Shown piece by piece: positions 9,815 through 32,779 of a DNA stretch of 64,000 bases. This DNA comes from Capitella teleta (taxonomy: Eukaryota > Annelida > Polychaeta > Capitellidae). The DNA is taken from positions 335,160 through 399,159 of the forward strand of contig KB308725.1 of assembly GCA_000328365.1 (NCBI GenBank), in the 5' to 3' direction. Numbering within the stretch: position 1 is the first letter of the stretch; the number at the start of each line of letters is the position of its first letter. Position numbers and translations under genes: made by a program. Below the pieces are notes generated by a model that was given only the letters and a program-made list of their open reading frames with translations, had not been told where the DNA came from and ran no database searches.

Positions 9815-10500
9815 TCTTCCAAGACAGACAACAGTCGTTTTTTAAATTTTGCTTTCAATGGCTTGTCTTCAATCATCCTTAGACGATCTCTTCCATGTAT
9901 TGGGGGTTGAAAATTAATCATTATGGCTCTTCTAGAATTGTGGAAATATATTATTGAACACTTGCATGAGGTGAATTCTCTCTGCACATACCGCCTAAAT
10001 CAGGATTGTCTTGAGAATTTCTTCTCCGTGGTTCGTCTTTGAGGTGGTCATCGTGAGAATCCGGGCACTGTGTAATTTATCACCAAGCGTGTTAACGTTC
10101 CCTTTGATGACGACTTGCTCTCAGTTTCTCGTTCACCTCCTTCATTTTCCGAAGCCGAAGGTTATTACTTACCTGTCTGGCTTCCTAATAAAAAAAGCAA
10201 TGAAAAATTCCCATGTCACGCAGACTGCTCTGCCATCATTCTCAATCCTTCCTCGCTAATGATTCTTGTAATTTGACTCATGCAAGCTCTTCTGTGGTCG
10301 ACTTTGTAGAGCATTTAGAAATTAAAATCTGCTCACCCATTGACAACATCATGGCCTCGTTCAGGCGATCTATTTCTGTTGATTGTGTTTGTGATATCGG
10401 TTGTTCGGTTCATTCCGAGAGGGTCAAGACTTACATATCTCGTTTATATTTTATTGTGCGTGTCAACCACTACCTGAGAGAATAAAACAGAGACCTTCAA
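9815..10500 (+). mobile_element. P-element (THAP9-like) transposase relic
   Basis: On the plus strand a broken frame carries the C-terminal signature of P-element and THAP9 transposases: TYRLNQDCLENFFSVVRL followed by GGHRENPGTV (about 9985-10070). The family consensus is close to TYRxSQDxLExFFSxIRxRGGxNxNP. Upstream, FNGLSSIILRRSLPCIGG fits the preceding helical region. Downstream frames contain short hydrophobic blocks but several stops and shifts. No N-terminal THAP domain or RNase-H-like core is visible upstream, and I found no convincing terminal inverted repeats. It is a truncated, inactive DNA transposon fragment. Confidence 0.7.
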
Positions 10501-13424
10501 ACTAAATGTACCAAAAGAAACAGGAAGACGATGAAGCGGCATGTATAAAAATTGCATCTCCTATCAGTTTGCTTCCACAATGTTACAATGTCTATTGTTC
10601 CTCGGTTTGGATTCGTCAATAAAGTACTTTGAATTACCATTTCTCATCGTTATGGGATTTTATCAGTATTATTTCTCTGCTTAGGTGTCAGTACATGCAG
10701 TTATAGTGAAAGCAATACTTGCAAAAAATAATCTTTAATTAGACAAGTTTTCAATGGCGCAATGCATGTTTTAGATGACGTAAGCTCCGATTTAGCTTGA
10801 TTTCAGTCCTTTTAATTACTAGTAAATATACTGTAGTCGATCTCAGTGAACCGAGTGAAGATTAAAATCGTTGATTTCGCCACAAATATTGGAAGAAATG
10901 GATCGTTATACACGATATTTGACATTTACTAATAAATTCGGTAATTAAACAAATTGTGAAAGCTTTGTATACATAGTTATTGCTGTTTTAGCAATATCAG
11001 CGGTGAATCTACTTTGCACTAATCTACGGGCTATTCAAAGCGTGTGTAGTTTCTTTTGTCGCTCGATCAGTATATAATTTAAAAAAATAACGGCGCCTTT
11101 TTCAGTGCGAGATGAGGTACCCTCAAATAGGAAATATTCTATTTGACAGTAAGGGTTAATTCTAAACATGCACATGATTTTCTCTACGCCGATGAGTGGT
11201 CTCAGGATCATTATTTCGGCGCGGAATAATACTAGTAGCTTCCCTCGTCGAAATAATTTTGTGCGTTATGATTCAGTAGCACATTCACAACGTATTTTCG
11301 CTTCCGACCCAAGCGCATGACGTATCATAACGGTGCGAGGTCGACGACTACTACCATAGCTACTACATGTACTGCTAAATCCGACGGTATCCACTAATAT
11401 CAAATGCTCGGATTTGGTTTGGTCTCCTTGGCTCCTCCCTCAGCCTCCCTGTGCGAAACCTAAAAATGACCCGTGCTCCGAATCTAAAAGCCTGAACGTT
11501 ATGATTTGAGTTTCAAAATTTCACTTTTAACAAAGCTTGCTTTAACGCGATATCTACTGAATTCAAAGAGAAACAAAAGACTGCGTGCAATGCATAAGAA
11601 GGTGAAGTTGCATTTCCTCAGAGGGTCAATTGGTCGCAGGGCCGGCCTGCACACAATATACAATGTAATCATCTTATTCGCAACTGGACAAATTTCATGC
11701 CGCGAAAATTGTGTTTGCGGAGCATGATTATCATGTCGAAGGAGATAAAATATCTAAATTTTAATCACTTTCTAGATATATGATTAGTTTCCAAATTAGA
11801 ACAGAATTTCGATAGGCACGCGTTATGTGGAGCGCTATGCAATGTACAGATTCAGTGACGATTATATTCACAAATTGAATTCAAATCAAAATTAATTTCA
11901 TTTTGATTTTAAAATATTATGGTAATGGCAAGATACTTGTATATCGCATGTACCGTAAATTCTTGAATTAACTTGCGTTGGTGACAAACCTAAACAATAG
12001 CAAAATTGAGAAAAAGGGTGAAAGTGGATTGGATATTGATGATATGGCGAATGAAGAGTAATAGAGATTGAGACACAGATTTATTAGTTGAAATGAGGCC
12101 CTTTTTTATAAAATGGCATTGAGAGTTTATTAAGATGACATGAAATGACATTGAGTTACGAACGAGATTGGAAGACATGTGAAGGGATTGAATGAAGCGA
12201 ATATTTATTTTACAAAGCTGCATATTGTTCAATGAGGATATCTTCGCATAAGAGGAATAATATTGTCATGTGTTCCGAACTAAAGGCTCAATAATGATCG
12301 TCATGATAGCGCTTGTAGAGCTGACTTCTCATTCGATGCTTCGTCGGAGTTGCCTTACATCATATTTATGGCAATATACCTACAAGTATAAATATAATAA
12401 ATCTTATACCTAAATAAATCTTATAAAAGACCCTTGTTACCCAATCCATGCCCCGGCCAAAGAGCAGGTATAGCCTCCATGAAAGAGGTTCACCAAGCCA
12501 CAGGCCTACTAGCATATAAGGTTTGTCTGTGCATTCGATACAATGGTTGCTGTATTTTGTTCCTATGGATTTTGCCTTTTAATTATGAAGTTAAATATGG
12601 GATTATAATTATGAATGTTTATTACAATGCGATGTTCTTGATCAATTGACTTAGTTTACACAGTACTTCAATCAAAATTGAACAGCAAAACTTGAAATTG
12701 AACCGGAAAGAAAAACTGACTTGTCCATTTCGCCAACGACGACGCAAACGAGGCTATTTTTAGATCCCGCAGGCGTCGATGAAATCAATGCGCACATGTT
12801 GATTACATGTAATACGTCAATTTCATTACACAACAAGAACATTCATTCTTTCAATATTTCAGTCATTCGATCATTCATTGCACATGCGCACAATTTCGTA
12901 ATTTATAAATTAATGAGTCGCCTATTTCAGAAGACACGTCGGTGAAATTATATATTTGTGAATTTACGTACGATTTGGGACTAATATCAGCCGTAACATT
13001 GATGGCTGAAACCGATTATAAAGTGATCCGGAAATCGATAAAGCATTTCTTGCACGATTTGAGCAATGGATTAATGCCATTAATATCCTTGGCTCTGCTC
13101 TCATCAAAAGTAATCAATCTAAATTTTAAAGACAAAATATTGCTTCGCTATATTATCTTTTAATAGTTTGATGGAAGAGAATTGGAGAAAACGAAGAGTA
13201 GGGAGAAAACGCTACCTTTTTTCATCATTTTGATGTTTCATATTATTTTCAGTAAAATATATAAATCCCTCTTTTAAGCCTAATTCTCTTGATTAATACT
13301 AAAATCTAGAATAATAGTCATCAATTTCCGTGGTCCTTTCTCTCCAGAATTTGACTTGATTCAGGTAGGCGTGAGAAATATGAATTACGTTCATGAATAA
13401 ATATGATTAAATGGCCGTAACATG

Positions 13425-13455
<31 letters not shown>

Positions 13456-16400
13456 GCACAAATATAATCAGCGTTTCATGACATCCAATTTCCACGAATC
13501 GATCACTAATTAAACCATGAAACGCGTCATCAATAACAACACCTTCATATAACTCTATGCACGTTACACGTATTGTCTAACGAGCAGACGACGCCACAGC
13601 ACCAGTCGAAGCGGCCAACTGAGTGTTACACAATGCGTTACACTTGCTCATCATATAATAATTCAATGCTCAATTCTTATTCATTTGCAATGACTTTTTC
13701 CAAGAAATTTCTTTCTAGAATTCTTGATTTCATCTCTTGAAAGCTGATGACTTAATTATCACAATTTTTCATCGCGTGTCATTTGACGCAATTAGACGTT
13801 CTAACACGTTCTCTCCATATATCTAGTGTTGATTAATTCTTAGTAATCGCTGCATGTAATTGAACAGACACAGTGTAATCTCGCTCACCGTAGAATGAGA
13901 ATAATGTTTAATTCATTTTACCTGCAAACACCTGAAAACATACGGAGATGCTCATTTGATTAGCAGTTTAGCACCGATACCTGAGAACCAATTATTCAAC
14001 CTCACACCGTTCATGAAAGAGGAGCTGATCATGAAATATTTAAATGGAATTTATAAGGACATAAATTGTGATATGATTTCGGATATATAATGAGATGGCA
14101 TGACTTTGAATTAATGTCATCTATTATATTATGACTATATACGCTCCCTCAGAAGATGAAATAACCCATGTTAACCTTTAACAAGCAGATTCGCGCGAAT
14201 TTCTTTGAAGTCGGGTCGCGTGCCTCCTATCTCTCGAATCCCCTGTAATCGCTTTGTAAGCTCCCCTGACTTGAGAAGTCAGTTTCGCTGAAAAGCAACA
14301 CGCAAACTTACTTTCACCCTTCGACACAAGAGGGCGCGTCCTTCACTCAAAGAGCTTCCGATGCCGTAGTTGCATTCAACGTGCCTTCACTTGACGCGCG
14401 CTTTCCTGTGCCCAGGCAAACAAATCGATGCGATATTGGTTAAAATTGAAAAACGAGACGTTTGAAGATGAACGGATCTTCTGTGGTTGGATGAGGGGTA
14501 TTACGACAATCAATGTCTCGAGTGTTTGAATTAGGGTTTATATTCAAACCCCTTCTCGGAATTGCTTCACTGCCCGTGTCCTCCCGAAACCATTAAGTAT
14601 TACGCTTATGCACAAATCTATATGCATTCAAATTATTCCACAGCCTCGAGCATCTTATAAGTGATACACGTAATTCAAAACTAATGACGTAATTTGATCT
14701 CTTTTATGATCTGTTACGTAATTTGATTGTAGCGTTAACACTCGGTCGCTGTGAATTCCTACACTTCAAAGTGCTGAGTATATTTTCTTATACATGTGTT
14801 TACGAGTAACTCTTCAATGCGTCACGTGATCCCCGATTGATGAAAGATTGCCATCAACTTCCTATGACGGGTGACGAGATCGTCGGCGCCGACATCGTCA
14901 TTTGTATTATTCGATTCCTGGTGCTCGCTGTTTAGTACCACTGTTTTGCCTGTCGCTTTCTGCACAACACAGAAAACGCATGCATACGCAATTAACAGCG
15001 TCCCCGAATGGACCCTACCCGAGGTGCCTAGAAGCCAAAATTATGATACGCGACTTTTATTCAATTTCATTCATGCATATCGTTGTGATTGATATTATTC
15101 TCTGATTTTCAATTACGAGGACCAATTTATAGTTGTCCAATTTGTGAAATTTGCTCAAAATTACGTAGCCGTGAATTATATCATTCAATCAAACACAAAA
15201 CAGGGTTTTAAAAGGGAACAAAACATACATGATATTTACAGCAGCTTAAAATGAAATATTGGCCAGAATCACTCAAAAGAGAAGAAATGAAAGATGTTGT
15301 TGAGATGTGCATCTTCATTGCGGCATAATTTGCATATTATCACCGTCGATAAAGAAGTAATTGCGTATGTAAATGATTAATGACGTCACGTAGAGCCGCC
15401 CCGAGATGACTATCGCCTCTCCAAGCACTGCAATGAATACGACCCAGAGCAAAATTAGTCGATGTTAAGCTATTGACAACAATCCTGAGAGGAGATCAGC
15501 TGATTGCGCTTCTATCCGATAAACATTATCTGCACTGCACGTGAAGCAAAAAGGTGCTCCCTCTAGTAGCAGACATTTGTCCTTGACGCTCTAGCTGGTA
15601 AATATAGGCATGAGATATATATTTCTTTAAAATGTGGATCTCCACGCCGCATCGGCGATATAATTTTATCTTCATTCTATGTTTTACTGCATTCGCGATT
15701 AAAGTATTGTACGCGCAAATAAGTTGATTGCGTGTAGCAGGCTCAGTAATAAGCAGGTAACGAAAAAGAAAAAGTATGTCATTGTATATGAACCACCCGA
15801 TACATACAATTAAAATCATACCGACAACTTCTTGACTTCTCACCCTCTATGCTATTCACCTCAGCACCTGCGTAATTGACTGAAAGAACCCCACTCCACG
15901 GTATTATATGAACTGTCACGGCCTTGCATTATAGCATAGTAGCATAGCCCTATATAGTAGTACTAAGCTCAGCTTGACTGGCGAGAAATTTCACATGAAG
16001 CATCAACGGCGAAACTAATGATGAAATGATAGTCATCGTAAGATCGTTTGCATCGTAAATTGATAGAGTTTTAAACCGATGCAGGTGGGCAATAGTGGAG
16101 CAGTCTGACTATTCTACGTAGCTAATAGTGTATGAGGTAAGCGGATCTGGTAGTGAATCGAGATGTTATTCCGTTGATGATTCACACATCGAAGGCAGAG
16201 ATTTAAAGGTGATATCAATGAACTGAATGCGGCCATGTAATACCCAAATTAATACAGGTATTTTACCCAATCCTGTAAACACTCTGTATGTATCAATGAA
16301 CCCTATATCTGCACCAGTGGTGTAGATGTATAATATACTGAGTGCGATTAATTCGTGCTTAACCAAGCAGAAAATTCATCCAGTGGCTCAGGTGTGAGTT

Positions 16401-17170
16401 GAGGCAAACATCTGCGGATAATTAACCTGAAATTTACGTCGCTGATCAAAGAAAAGAAACCACTCTGGGAGTCTTTTCACCTAGAAGTGACTTAAATGAA
16501 TTTCTGCATAAATTTTCTACCCTCTCCAGAGTCTATTCATCATTCGTGGGTCTTAAACTTTTAATTCGGCGGAAATCGAGTGGAATCAGGAGAAGAAACT
16601 TCTCTCGCTTAAATTAGTCTTTGATTGTGTTCGCAAACTCGTATACCTTTAAATGGTTCTATGCATCCACGTCTTGCATAGAAGCCACAGCAATTCTCCT
16701 GCTGCCTTCAATGGTCACTGGACATTTGCCCAACTGCGCTTTTGAGTGAGCTATAGCCCTTGTGTTCCATTGGGACTGAAAAGCCAGAGCAATGTCTGAC
16801 AGCGGACAATCGGGATGACCAATTTCCCCTTTCTGCTGTCCACAACAATGAGTGGTCAGTCTGAGAAATGCCGCACTAAATTCTCCTTATGAAAAGGATT
16901 ATGATCTAAGGCCAGGTCTCGGGGCTCCCTGGGATTGTCGAGGGTAATAAGCAGAAGATGAGCAATCGAGCCTCGAGGGGGTAAGGAAAAAAAAGGAGGC
17001 GGGGTGAGAGGAGGGGTAATGATAGGTGCTGTCAGGCAAGTGCACGGCGGTTATAGTAATGGTATCACTGCTTCGATTTGCTTGCTTGACCGTCTGCTTG
17101 TCTGTTTACCAGATTGCTTGCAAATTGCTCATACAGTAACAATCTGGCTTGCTTGTCAATTTGTTCGATT
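10501..17170. other. Long intergenic stretch, no supported gene
   Basis: Only short chance frames occur. Noted within it: CGTTATGAT or its complement at 11264-11272, 11324-11332 and 11497-11505; a poly-A run at 13424-13450; an octamer-like ATTTGCATAT near 15330 close to TGACGTCA at 15381-15388; and purine-rich sequence at 16985-17030. No transposon or conserved protein was recognised. Confidence 0.45.
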
Positions 17171-17172
17171 CA

Positions 17173-26690
<9,518 letters not shown>

Positions 26691-27087
26691 TACTATATAA
26701 AAGCACGAGACGTGGAGATGGCGGGAGACTCACAGATGCTATTCACTTCACGGGCCTTTCCTGGCACTGGTCGCCTAGGATACGACTTAAGCAACGTTTT
26801 GGGTCCTTCCCAGCAGCGTGCATGTCTGATTAGTGTCAGATTTCGTGGAATTACGATCAAATATTGTCGCTCGCCATATGCCGATCATCCTAAAAGCGAT
26901 CCTCTTAAAGCACACCCCTCTGCGCATCCTCGATCGGTGATTGGGTGGAGCATAATAAGGCGATGAATATGTATGAGGTAGGCGTGGCCAGGGCGGCCTT
27001 CCTTATTGAGCGAAGCCCTTCTATAGGTCGATTTCTGCGCAGAGATTGAGTGACGATGGCGCTAGATGGGCTCTTCAACCCATCGCT

Positions 27088-27095
27088 TTTATAAG
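27088..27095 (+). promoter_or_regulatory. TATA-like box before RNF220
   Basis: TTTATAAG lies about 135 bases before the RNF220 start codon, leaving a plausible leader of roughly 110 bases. A better consensus TATATAAAAG at 26694-26703 would give a leader of about 500 bases. Either could be used; no initiator decides it. Confidence 0.3.
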
Positions 27096-27229
27096 AACAC
27101 TGTTCATCCAAAGCCGCGACCAGCTGTTCTCTCTCCTCGTCTCACCGAAGGTGTCAAAGTATCATCAGCTAATTTAACTGCTCAGCAATCGTTTAGGACT
27201 CGTTCTTCCTCTTCCTCTGCCCTTCAAAG

Positions 27230-30200
27230 ATGTTTGGATTAAACCTGTGGGCCCGACCCTTCCTGCACGCACCACCGTCAGCCCAGGGAGGCGGCATGGA
27301 TCCCGCGTCATCCTACCTGCCCAACCCACTGTCATCACCTGCTTTGATGGTCCTCGCGTCCAGTGCTGCCGAACAAGGTCGTGATGTTGGACAATTGTCT
27401 CACGGACCTTTGCTATCAACCGGACGACCCTGTGATAAGGAAGCAATGCTGAATCCCTTCGGAGCAGCGGCAGGGGCCTTCCCCTTCATGAGGCCCGGGG
27501 CGCCTCACTTCCCGGGGCTACACAACCCTCTTTGGCGCCCTCAGTTGGACCCAGCCACCCTAGGCCTCTTGAGTGCACGTGGGGCAGGGGCGTTTCACCC
27601 GCTCAGCAAGGAGCACCATGAGGCTTACCCGTCCGCCTTCATACCCGCTAAGCGCCCCAGACTCTCCGACGAGCGCTCACTGTCCCCGGGAGACGCACCC
27701 GACGGCAGCAGTATCGACGGCCGAGGGGGCAGCCCTTACACGAGTGACCGCCGGCCGTGCAGCCCGGCCGCCTCGCGGATCGGCAGCCAGTCAGATGAGC
27801 ACTCGGAACACGGTGACCGATACACGCCTGATAGCTCCGTCAAAGGTAAACCACCATTCTAATTATCTCATGCTTGGCAATTTGCATAGGTGTACGTTAA
27901 AGGTGTACGTAAGCGCAATCGTGAATATCAAATATCTATTAGACTTTATTTCAGGAAATCAATATGTATATAATTATAATCATACACTGAAATTGCGGTT
28001 TTTGCCTTCAGCCTTGTGAGATCTAACAGAAGTAGTGTGCTCATTCTTCCATTATATATTATGCTATCTTTGAATGATGGAAAACGCGCTATGCATATTA
28101 TTAAACAACAGTGAGTATTTAGTATATTTAGTATAAAAGCGGCGAGATGTGCGATATAAGTATGAACATTCCTTTTACAAAATTTCGTGTTTATCCGGTG
28201 ATACGTCTATTTACTTTATATTCTTGTTGTCAATAATAGTCCTAGATGCAAAGATCTCTTTTAGCCTTTTAGGCCAATTTCCTTTCCAACGGTTGTGTTT
28301 ACAATTGTTCACCTTAATTTAAAATGTTCAAATTATTTAGATTGAATCTTCGGAAATTGGCCTCAGCGGAAGAATCGCATGCGATGCGCAGCCGAAATTC
28401 CTATAATTCAAGTGCTCAATTAAAATAACTAATAGCTAGAATAAATATACTCAACTAATTCCCATCAACAAGATCTGCATTTACATCTTTTGCGGCTTCG
28501 TGTGGTATACGCAGTAAATTATGCAATTCATGAAACGATTGTACACATAAATAATATTGAATATTTCAAATTCCTAAGATTAGGGGGAAAACAATATAGT
28601 GATAATTTAATCCTGAGTGATTAACATTACATCGGCTCTGTAAATGCATGTATATGCATGTGAGTTTTTTACCCGTAGATTTTCATTATTATTATATACA
28701 TAAATACATGTATATATATATATTTTTTTTTTTCGTTCTTTTCTGGCTCAACTCATATTTCTTTGATCTCAAACCGAAAACCAACGCACGAAAACCCTCA
28801 TTTTTGGAATGCTATCTATTATATTTTTGCCAAATTATCTTCAGAGCAAATCAGCGATATAAAAGGTCCACTTTGATTGGCAAAACGCGATGACCAAATA
28901 GATCAAAGCGAGAACTAAAGAAAAGTAAACACGCCGACGACCAAAACCACTCATATTCATATTTCATTTCCCGGCTAATGACCTCCAGGTGTTGAATCCT
29001 CCTCACTCAGAGAATCCAGGTGAAAAAGAGGAAACGCTTTTGAACTGCCGGTTACCTAGGCAACCAGATGAGCTGCTCGCTAGTATTCGTCGCCACCTGT
29101 GGGGCTTCTGGCTGTGTATCGGGGTCTTATTCGAAGTCAACGTGGGGTAAAATTGTTGCAAGTTGACTATATTAGGTGAGGCATGGGTGCTTGCATTCGC
29201 CTTGCCAGCGACAGAGCCTCGCAGCAAAAATTCAAATCAATCTTCATTGGCCATAAGCGGTTGACACCTTTCTTTGTGAGTCTGCTCAGCTAAGCATTTC
29301 GCAATTTGCTGCCAATTTGTCACGCTTTGACTCCCGCGCATGTGCGATACTTTTAGTGGCTTTTTTTTTTTCTCGAGGAGTTTTTATTTTATTTTATTTT
29401 CAATAGAGGAATGTTTTATTAATAAGTTGCCTTTGTGCAGTTTAGGTATATTAAAATTACACGCAGTAAATTACGTACTACACAGAAAAAATATGCGAAT
29501 AAGTCGAATTGAAGAAAATGAAAAAAAAACGGCGCGAAAATAACTCCCATTCCCAAACGTCGTGTGCTTTTTTTGATAGCTTCCGGCACACGTGTTTTTG
29601 TTTATTTATAGCTAATGACAAAATGTTTGCAATGTTCATTCTCTCGGGTCATCATAAAAATTGAATTGCACTTTCTCAAGTTTCTCCTCAACAAAAGGCT
29701 AGCTGTGAAAAAGTTAAAATTTTCTCTCAATCACCAACAAAAAAAATTGAAGAGTATCACAGGGACGCGAGATTATATACCGTATAGCCATCAACGTTGA
29801 GTAACCCCCCTTTCACAAGACACAGCTGCAAGCACTCTCAAGAGATTTTATACAGGGTGGGTGAATAAAAAGTGTGAAAATCCCATGCTACGTTCAGTAA
29901 TTTGTTAACAAATTCGGTATTTTATGGTGAAAGCACGAGAGAGTGAACTCGCTTAATGATCTTGATCAACTACTTCACACACCTGGGTTTCTGGCAAAGA
30001 ATGAAAAGGAACATTGAGGTGAAATTTATGATCTGTCAGCCGAGAAGATATAGGAACTGACACAGCTATAGAGCGTTTATAAATTAATCAGAATGTTTTG
30101 TTTAAAGGAATGCACTGGACCCAAAAAACTGACCACCCCGTTGGTCAATCAGAACAGTGGACACCCGCTGAAAAAGAATAAATTAAGTGTTTTTGATCAA

Positions 30201-32281
30201 GGAAGTTTTTCGATGTGATAATCCTGTTACGAAGAGAGTCAATATGCGAGCTGAATGAAATGAAAACATCTTTTCAATTTGCAATTCAAATCGCGTCGAC
30301 CATTGGTCAGCAGTGGTCTGTTATATTCATAAGCCTCTGGGGCGGAGCTCACAGACTTTAGAATACTTATTACGCCTAAGCAGGAAGCTATTTTGATTGG
30401 AAATTAATTAATCTGACAGCTCATAAAACTCTCGAAGGTGTTATGTAAGAGGAAACATTCGAATCCATCAGGAATTGGTTTCCTCCTCGGTCATTCATGC
30501 CACGAGACCCTTGGAATATATATTGCTTAATTGAACTTCATTCCTTTCTTTTATTTTGTAGATTTGAGTAAGTGGACCTCACCGGATGGTCAAGGCGTTT
30601 GCTGTCCGATCTGCCAAGCCCTCCTTCAACCAGGGGAGGTCCAGAACCACCTGGCCAAAGAACTGACCGAACTGAACATTATGTAAGTTATGATTTATAC
30701 ACGATTATCGCCACGCTTGCGGCTGCAGCGAAATGATGAAATCGACAAGCACTAGCCCCGGGGCTTTAGCGAGAGCATTAAGGCGATGGCCGATCAAAGG
30801 TCCAGTCAGGCTAGTTGACCGCTGGTCAATCTCAATGGCAATAATTCAAGGCAATAATTTGCAAATTGCGCTCTAAGCGAATGAAGCGCAGTGATGGTTT
30901 GGTTGCAGCGAATCGGCGTTGCTCCGCCTTGCCACTACAAGACCTAATGAACTGTCGATGAGGGATGAGGACCCGTGACTCGGTGTCAGGGCTCCTTCTG
31001 GTCCAATGCCTCCGCCCTCCCTACCTTTGTCTTGACTCCTTGTAGAAAAGGCGACCTCAAATTTAACGCCTTTCCGCTTCTCTGACTCGCAGCTCAACGC
31101 GAACAATATTGACCGCACAGCTATTGAAAGTAAGAAACAAACACTGCTAATTATAGTGTATGCACACTGTTTGTTATTATTATGCTGATTAAATATTTTT
31201 AATAAATATTCAATTTTATATTTTATCTTGTACACAGGTTGAAAGATCGCGTGGCAGAAAATAAAGCCAATATGAAGGTAAGAATAATTAATAATGCCAT
31301 CACGTGATGATATTAATTATATATTATTTTCTCTCCTGTTAGACAAGTGAATCGAATCCTTTTGGAATGGACTTGAGTGGCACTCGTGAAATCACAAGTA
31401 AATCCAGATACGACGTGAGTGTTTATCTCCTTAATCGCATTTAGCATCAATTAAGATCCGCGCTGCTGATGTTGTGACAAGCTCTCGAGAATTTCACTGA
31501 TTGTTATTTTAATCTGCGTAAAAATATGTTGCAAATTAAATGCATTTCTTTTCTTCTCTTACTCAGACTTTCCTCCGCATCAAAGGAAACCGAGAAGCCC
31601 GATTAGGTGAGTGGCAATCAATCAGTCAATTAAACAATCATTCAATCAATATTTTATCTTTTGTTTATAGCCAAACTGAGAGGGAGAAGGAGGAGATACA
31701 ATGAAATGGCTCAGCAGCTCATGCATTCTTCATCAACATCAGCCATCCTGGATTCCTCCACAGAGGTGGGTTGAGTCGCTGGACCTACCCTTCAGTGTCC
31801 TTCATGGTATTATTCATCTGCAGAAGGATAATTGCGAAGATGAACAAATCGATGTCATCAGTTGCGACGAGAACAAAGAAGCGATCGCGTCGACAAAAAG
31901 TGAACCACGGAAGGATGCTCTGACGTGTTCGGAGTGCATGGTGGGTACACGAAATGGCAATTGAATTGATGACATGAACATAATAGCCCAAATATAGACA
32001 TATCAAATTGACTGACTATTTTCATGTACATATATCGTTAAACAAACTTTTGTTGATTTCTTCAGGAGCCATACGCGAACAGCTGCCCCATCACATCAAT
32101 GCAATGTTGGCACGTACACTGTGAGAAATGTTGGCTGAAAACAATGGTGAGAGAAATAAACGCTAGTTATTTTAATAAAATTAATGATAATTTGTTTCCT
32201 CTCTTCCAGGAGACCAAAAAACTATGTCCTCAGTGTAAAGTGGTGACGTCACCATCAGATCTACGACGAATTTTCATTTAG
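27230..32281 (+). CDS. RNF220: RNF220-like E3 ubiquitin ligase
   Basis: Nine exons with GT-AG introns: 27230-27845, 30562-30682, 31238-31277, 31343-31414, 31567-31606, 31671-31765, 31824-31940, about 32066-32146 and 32210-32281; 417 residues. All phases agree. The N-terminal block SSYLPNPLSSPALMVLASSA nearly matches vertebrate RNF220, and the block SAFIPAKRPR also fits. A C2H-type finger lies at 219-235 (CCPICQ...NH). The phrase TFLRIKGN matches the conserved TFLRVRAN. The C-terminal RING occupies 363-403 (CSEC, QCWHVHCEKC, CPQC) and the protein ends SPSDLRRIFI, the family's terminal signature. RNF220 ligases act in nuclear signalling and neural patterning in vertebrates. The vertebrate middle segment (EYEWCGQKRIRATTLLEGGF region) and the coiled coil before the RING are not visible, so this form is about 150 residues shorter. 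AATAAA follows at 32748. Confidence 0.93.
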
Positions 32282-32311
32282 TGACGTCATTATCTTCCTC
32301 TGATGACGTCA
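32244..32311. promoter_or_regulatory. Three TGACGTCA sites at the RNF220 stop
   Basis: Exact CRE-type palindromes lie at 32244-32251 (inside the last coding exon), 32282-32289 and 32304-32311, within 68 bases, with a CACGTG-like E-box (TCACGTGA) just after. A downstream enhancer or antisense promoter is possible; function is inferred from the sites only. Confidence 0.4.
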
Positions 32312-32639
32312 TATTTTTGTCACGTGATGTCGCGGTGCCAAATATTAAAGAGCATTCGAAGGAGAAACCGAAAACAAACTGTTTGTGCGATTAGAGACAC
32401 GAAAAAAAGTTGTTTATTCTGTGACCAACAAATTCACAGGACCCTTATACATGAACAAATTATTAAAATATTATATAAAACTGCTGATAATTATCATTAG
32501 CTAGTGAATAATTGTGACCCGTAAAATATCTTTGATCTCATGGTGTGTTTGTTGGTGTGTGCCCCTGACCCTATTCTAGTTGTGACCTTGATGTGACCTT
32601 TGAACCCATAAGTGAACAAGTGAACATTCAATTGCGTTT

Positions 32640-32735
32640 TTTTTTTCTTTTTTTTTTTTTTCTTCTTTCATTTTATTGTACATACAAATGTTATGATGAC
32701 TGATCAATTATTATTATTATTATTATTCTGTGCAA
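32640..32735. repeat. Poly-T and ATT microsatellite in RNF220 3' flank
   Basis: A pyrimidine-rich T run (32637-32672) is followed by (ATT)n at 32708-32727, just before the polyadenylation signal at 32748. Confidence 0.8.
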
Positions 32736-32779
32736 GGCTTAAACTGTAATAAAACATTGCAATCTTTTTTTCGTTAACA

